From an uncultured bacterium (GTDB lineage: Bacteria; Cyanobacteriota; Vampirovibrionia; Gastranaerophilales; Gastranaerophilaceae), in the NCBI GenBank assembly GCA_949288685.1, contig CASELB010000154.1:1-15530 (forward strand): a stretch of 15,530 bases of DNA, written 5' to 3'. Position 1 is the first letter of the stretch; every line of letters starts with the position of its first letter. Below, piece after piece: positions 13,337-15,530 of this stretch. Below the pieces are notes generated by a model. That model worked only from the letters and a program-made list of their open reading frames with translations. It searched no databases and was not told where the DNA came from. Position numbers and translations under genes: made by a program.

Positions 13337-15530
13337 TTAGAAATCATACTGAGGAATTTCAAAAGGTTTGTTATCCGCACCTTTATCTACAAAACTCAGA
13401 TAATATTCCATTGCTGTTTCTTTTGATTTTTCATAAAATTCTTCTGAAATATACTTTTTATGCAAAAGCGTTCTTTCTCCTGAATAATTGCCGAGAGTTT
13501 TTGCATATTTTGTAATATCATCCAGATTACAACCACCGGCATAAGCCTTTGTTTTTGCATCAGTACCTGACGGACGGATTTCTACGTACTTATCTTCAAA
13601 CTCTAAATATGTACCGTCACCAACAAATTTGATTGACTTAAGATTATTAAATTCAAGTGCAAGGAAAGCATCATTAAGAACTTCTTTTACGTTATCTAAC
13701 GTAACAAGACCTTCCTTACAAGCTATTGCCAGTGACAAATAAAACAAATCGTTTCTGGTTCTTTGTTTTTCGCCTTCAAGTTTATCCGCTTTCAGCTTTT
13801 CAATATCCGGCTCAGATTCATTATAGTACGAAATATCTTCACGTACATCATATATTGATTTAATATTTTCAGATTCAAATATATGCTGCAAATACCGGGA
13901 TAAAGTTTCATTATCTTCCTCAAGTTTAGCCGCAAGGCAAGACGCTACAATAATTGCCTCTGTTGCACTTTTTTCTCTCATAGCAATAGCTTTTCTGCCT
14001 GCTCTTGATTCTATTAATTCTTCCGCTCCCATAATCATTCCGCCGGATTCTTCCCCGCCAAAAATCAACCGCGGTTGAACTCCTAGATTTATTTTGTTTC
14101 CGAAAACATCTTCAACAATAACTTCTGATTCAGGATTTTCTCTTATTTGAAGTTCTACCTTCTTCATAATATTAGCAATTTCTTTAAATCCTACAGGCAC
14201 ATTAACAACTCTTACGTCATGATATCTGCCCCACTCATCCCACGATAGCGCAGAAGCTGTTGTCTTAATCATAAACCGCGGATGGTTATTCAATGTACCG
14301 TTCTGTTTTAATTGACGTATACGGTATTCCATAAGCATAAGGAATGATTGATTAGCAGTATAAACAGTTAATACCCGGTCTTCGTCTAGTTTTAAATAAG
14401 AAATACCGAGTTCATCCAGTGAAGGAATATTTCCTGCAGACTCAATCTGGCAAACAGTAAGTCTGTCATGGTCAGGATCTGTTATTAATACAACCGTTCC
14501 AAGAGGATAAGATTTTAAAACTTCCGGATAATGCAGAGTTTCAATTACAGGGAAATAATTACTGCCATCCGGTCTTTGTGCAACAACTGTTGCATCAACG
14601 GAATAATCGTAAAATGCTTTATTACCTTTAGGGTCATGGTCATATTTGCCTATTGAATGGAAAAACGGATCTTCGTCAGTATTATTCCACGCAAATTTAT
14701 CCTCTATTTCTAAAACATCAAGAACTTTACTTAAAGTGTTGTATGCACAACCGCCCACACACTCAATTACAATCTTGTTCTTCATTCTTTTAAGTCTGTC
14801 AAGGTTAGCAGCAACACCTGATTTTAAGTACTCAACATACAAATCAATTCCACTGTTAAGTTTTGAAAGTACAAGTTCGTCAATAAGCGGATTATTTTCT
14901 GCTGAAATTTTTATCTGATAAGAACCTTTTTTCTCTACTTCGTCAAAAATTTCCTGAATTTTTTGTACAAATTCTGCGGACTCATCCGGCAAATATTGAC
15001 TGCCTTGATTATTAAGGTCTTTTGTTGCTGTTTTTACGGAAATACCGTGGCTTGATGTGATATATTCGCCGCCGGCTAAATCTAATTTAAAAGCCAGAAA
15101 GGACGCAAGCCAAATAGGCATGGTTTTTCTTTCCGGCATTGTTAATGTCTTAATTCCAAGAGCCGCCTGTATTCTTGCTATAGCATCAAGATAAAGTGCA
15201 GAATTGTACCTTACCTCGCTGCCGGCAAGTTTAACTATTTGTTTATCGGGGTATTTTTCTTTAAGTACAAGTCCTTTTGCCAGTGTCGCAAGTATAATTC
15301 CGACAAGGTTAATAGGAAATCTTGTATCTTGCGGGTATAGTATATTTTGAGGTCCTCTTATTCCTGCTGTTGACACACGTGCTTCTTTTGCATAACCTTC
15401 AAACCATTCTTTTAAATTCAGCCCTTTAGGGTTTTTCTTTGCATCATACGGATTTAAATACTCACGTTTTAGTGTAAACGTAAATTCGCCTTCATTTGAA
15501 AAATCAAACAATTCAAGATTCTTTATATAA
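13337..15530 (-). CDS. Phosphoglucomutase/phosphomannomutase family protein (5' end beyond window)
   Basis: The frame runs from the window edge to TAA at 13337-13339 with at least 730 codons. A TTG at 15511 lacks a ribosome site and the frame stays open upstream (YIKNLE before it), so the start lies outside. The four alpha-D-phosphohexomutase motifs are present (numbered from the TTG). They are the phosphoserine loop TSSHGIS with Ser154, metal loop DPDHDR (345-350), sugar loop GGEESGG (485-491) and phosphate-binding RPSGTDAKTKAY (646-657). The enzyme moves phosphate between C1 and C6 of a hexose (glucose, mannose or related). It is longer than usual (about 450-600 aa), with inserts between motifs, and the Ser loop differs from the common TASHNP, so the substrate is uncertain. 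Base and codon use match its neighbours. Confidence 0.88.
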   Translation of the reverse strand, partial: YIKNLELFDFSNEGEFTFTLKREYLNPYDAKKNPKGLNLKEWFEGYAKEARVSTAGIRGPQNILYPQDTRFPINLVGIILATLAKGLVLKEKYPDKQIVKLAGSEVRYNSALYLDAIARIQAALGIKTLTMPERKTMPIWLASFLAFKLDLAGGEYITSSHGISVKTATKDLNNQGSQYLPDESAEFVQKIQEIFDEVEKKGSYQIKISAENNPLIDELVLSKLNSGIDLYVEYLKSGVAANLDRLKRMKNKIVIECVGGCAYNTLSKVLDVLEIEDKFAWNNTDEDPFFHSIGKYDHDPKGNKAFYDYSVDATVVAQRPDGSNYFPVIETLHYPEVLKSYPLGTVVLITDPDHDRLTVCQIESAGNIPSLDELGISYLKLDEDRVLTVYTANQSFLMLMEYRIRQLKQNGTLNNHPRFMIKTTASALSWDEWGRYHDVRVVNVPVGFKEIANIMKKVELQIRENPESEVIVEDVFGNKINLGVQPRLIFGGEESGGMIMGAEELIESRAGRKAIAMREKSATEAIIVASCLAAKLEEDNETLSRYLQHIFESENIKSIYDVREDISYYNESEPDIEKLKADKLEGEKQRTRNDLFYLSLAIACKEGLVTLDNVKEVLNDAFLALEFNNLKSIKFVGDGTYLEFEDKYVEIRPSGTDAKTKAYAGGCNLDDITKYAKTLGNYSGERTLLHKKYISEEFYEKSKETAMEYYLSFVDKGADNKPFEIPQYDF

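Overview
This is a low-GC, densely packed bacterial chromosome segment. It combines a ClpC-type unfoldase, a small [4Fe-4S] ferredoxin, a PgpH/YbeY/DgkA/Cdd gene set and a predicted lipoprotein. It also has a secreted protein built on degenerate 'RLxxLE..(L/V)(F/Y)' repeats, and REP-like hairpins in the intergenic gaps. Together these fit a non-photosynthetic cyanobacterial relative (Melainabacteria/Gastranaerophilales) best. That is an inference from gene style, with moderate confidence; a Firmicute-like lineage is the main alternative. No phage, plasmid, IS or CRISPR signature is visible.

Layout. 1-453 (+): 3' end of thioredoxin reductase, with its terminator lying inside the convergent neighbour. 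458-1098 (-): a promoter, a small lipoprotein and a 118-aa hypothetical protein. 1118-1426 (-): a ferredoxin with its own promoter and terminator. 1421-4529 (-): a glycosyltransferase 2 / apt / deoB operon (a membrane glycan synthase followed by purine and deoxyribose salvage). 4670-4995 (+): a small unknown protein with a terminator. 5095-5913 (+): a secreted repeat protein. 5910-9607 (-): an operon cdd / zinc-ribbon protein / pgpH / ybeY / dgkA behind a strong promoter. 9528-10166: a 639-nt gap with an orphan terminator and three REP-like hairpins. 10167-12656 (+): clpC. 12657-13336: a gap holding two start-less gene tails joined head to head at a (Gly-Ser)/(Pro-Glu) six-base repeat, then an inverted copy of the repeat seen upstream of clpC. 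13337 to the window edge (-): a long, divergent phosphohexomutase whose start lies beyond the window.

The genes are mainly housekeeping: redox (trxB, ferredoxin), nucleoside and nucleobase salvage (cdd, apt, deoB), c-di-AMP turnover (pgpH), rRNA maturation (ybeY), lipid-carrier recycling (dgkA), proteolysis (clpC) and sugar-phosphate/glycan metabolism (phosphohexomutase, GT2). I see no convincing new defence or mobile system. The most unusual structure is the double gene-tail fusion at 12725-13094 and the composite inverted repeat that brackets clpC together with it.
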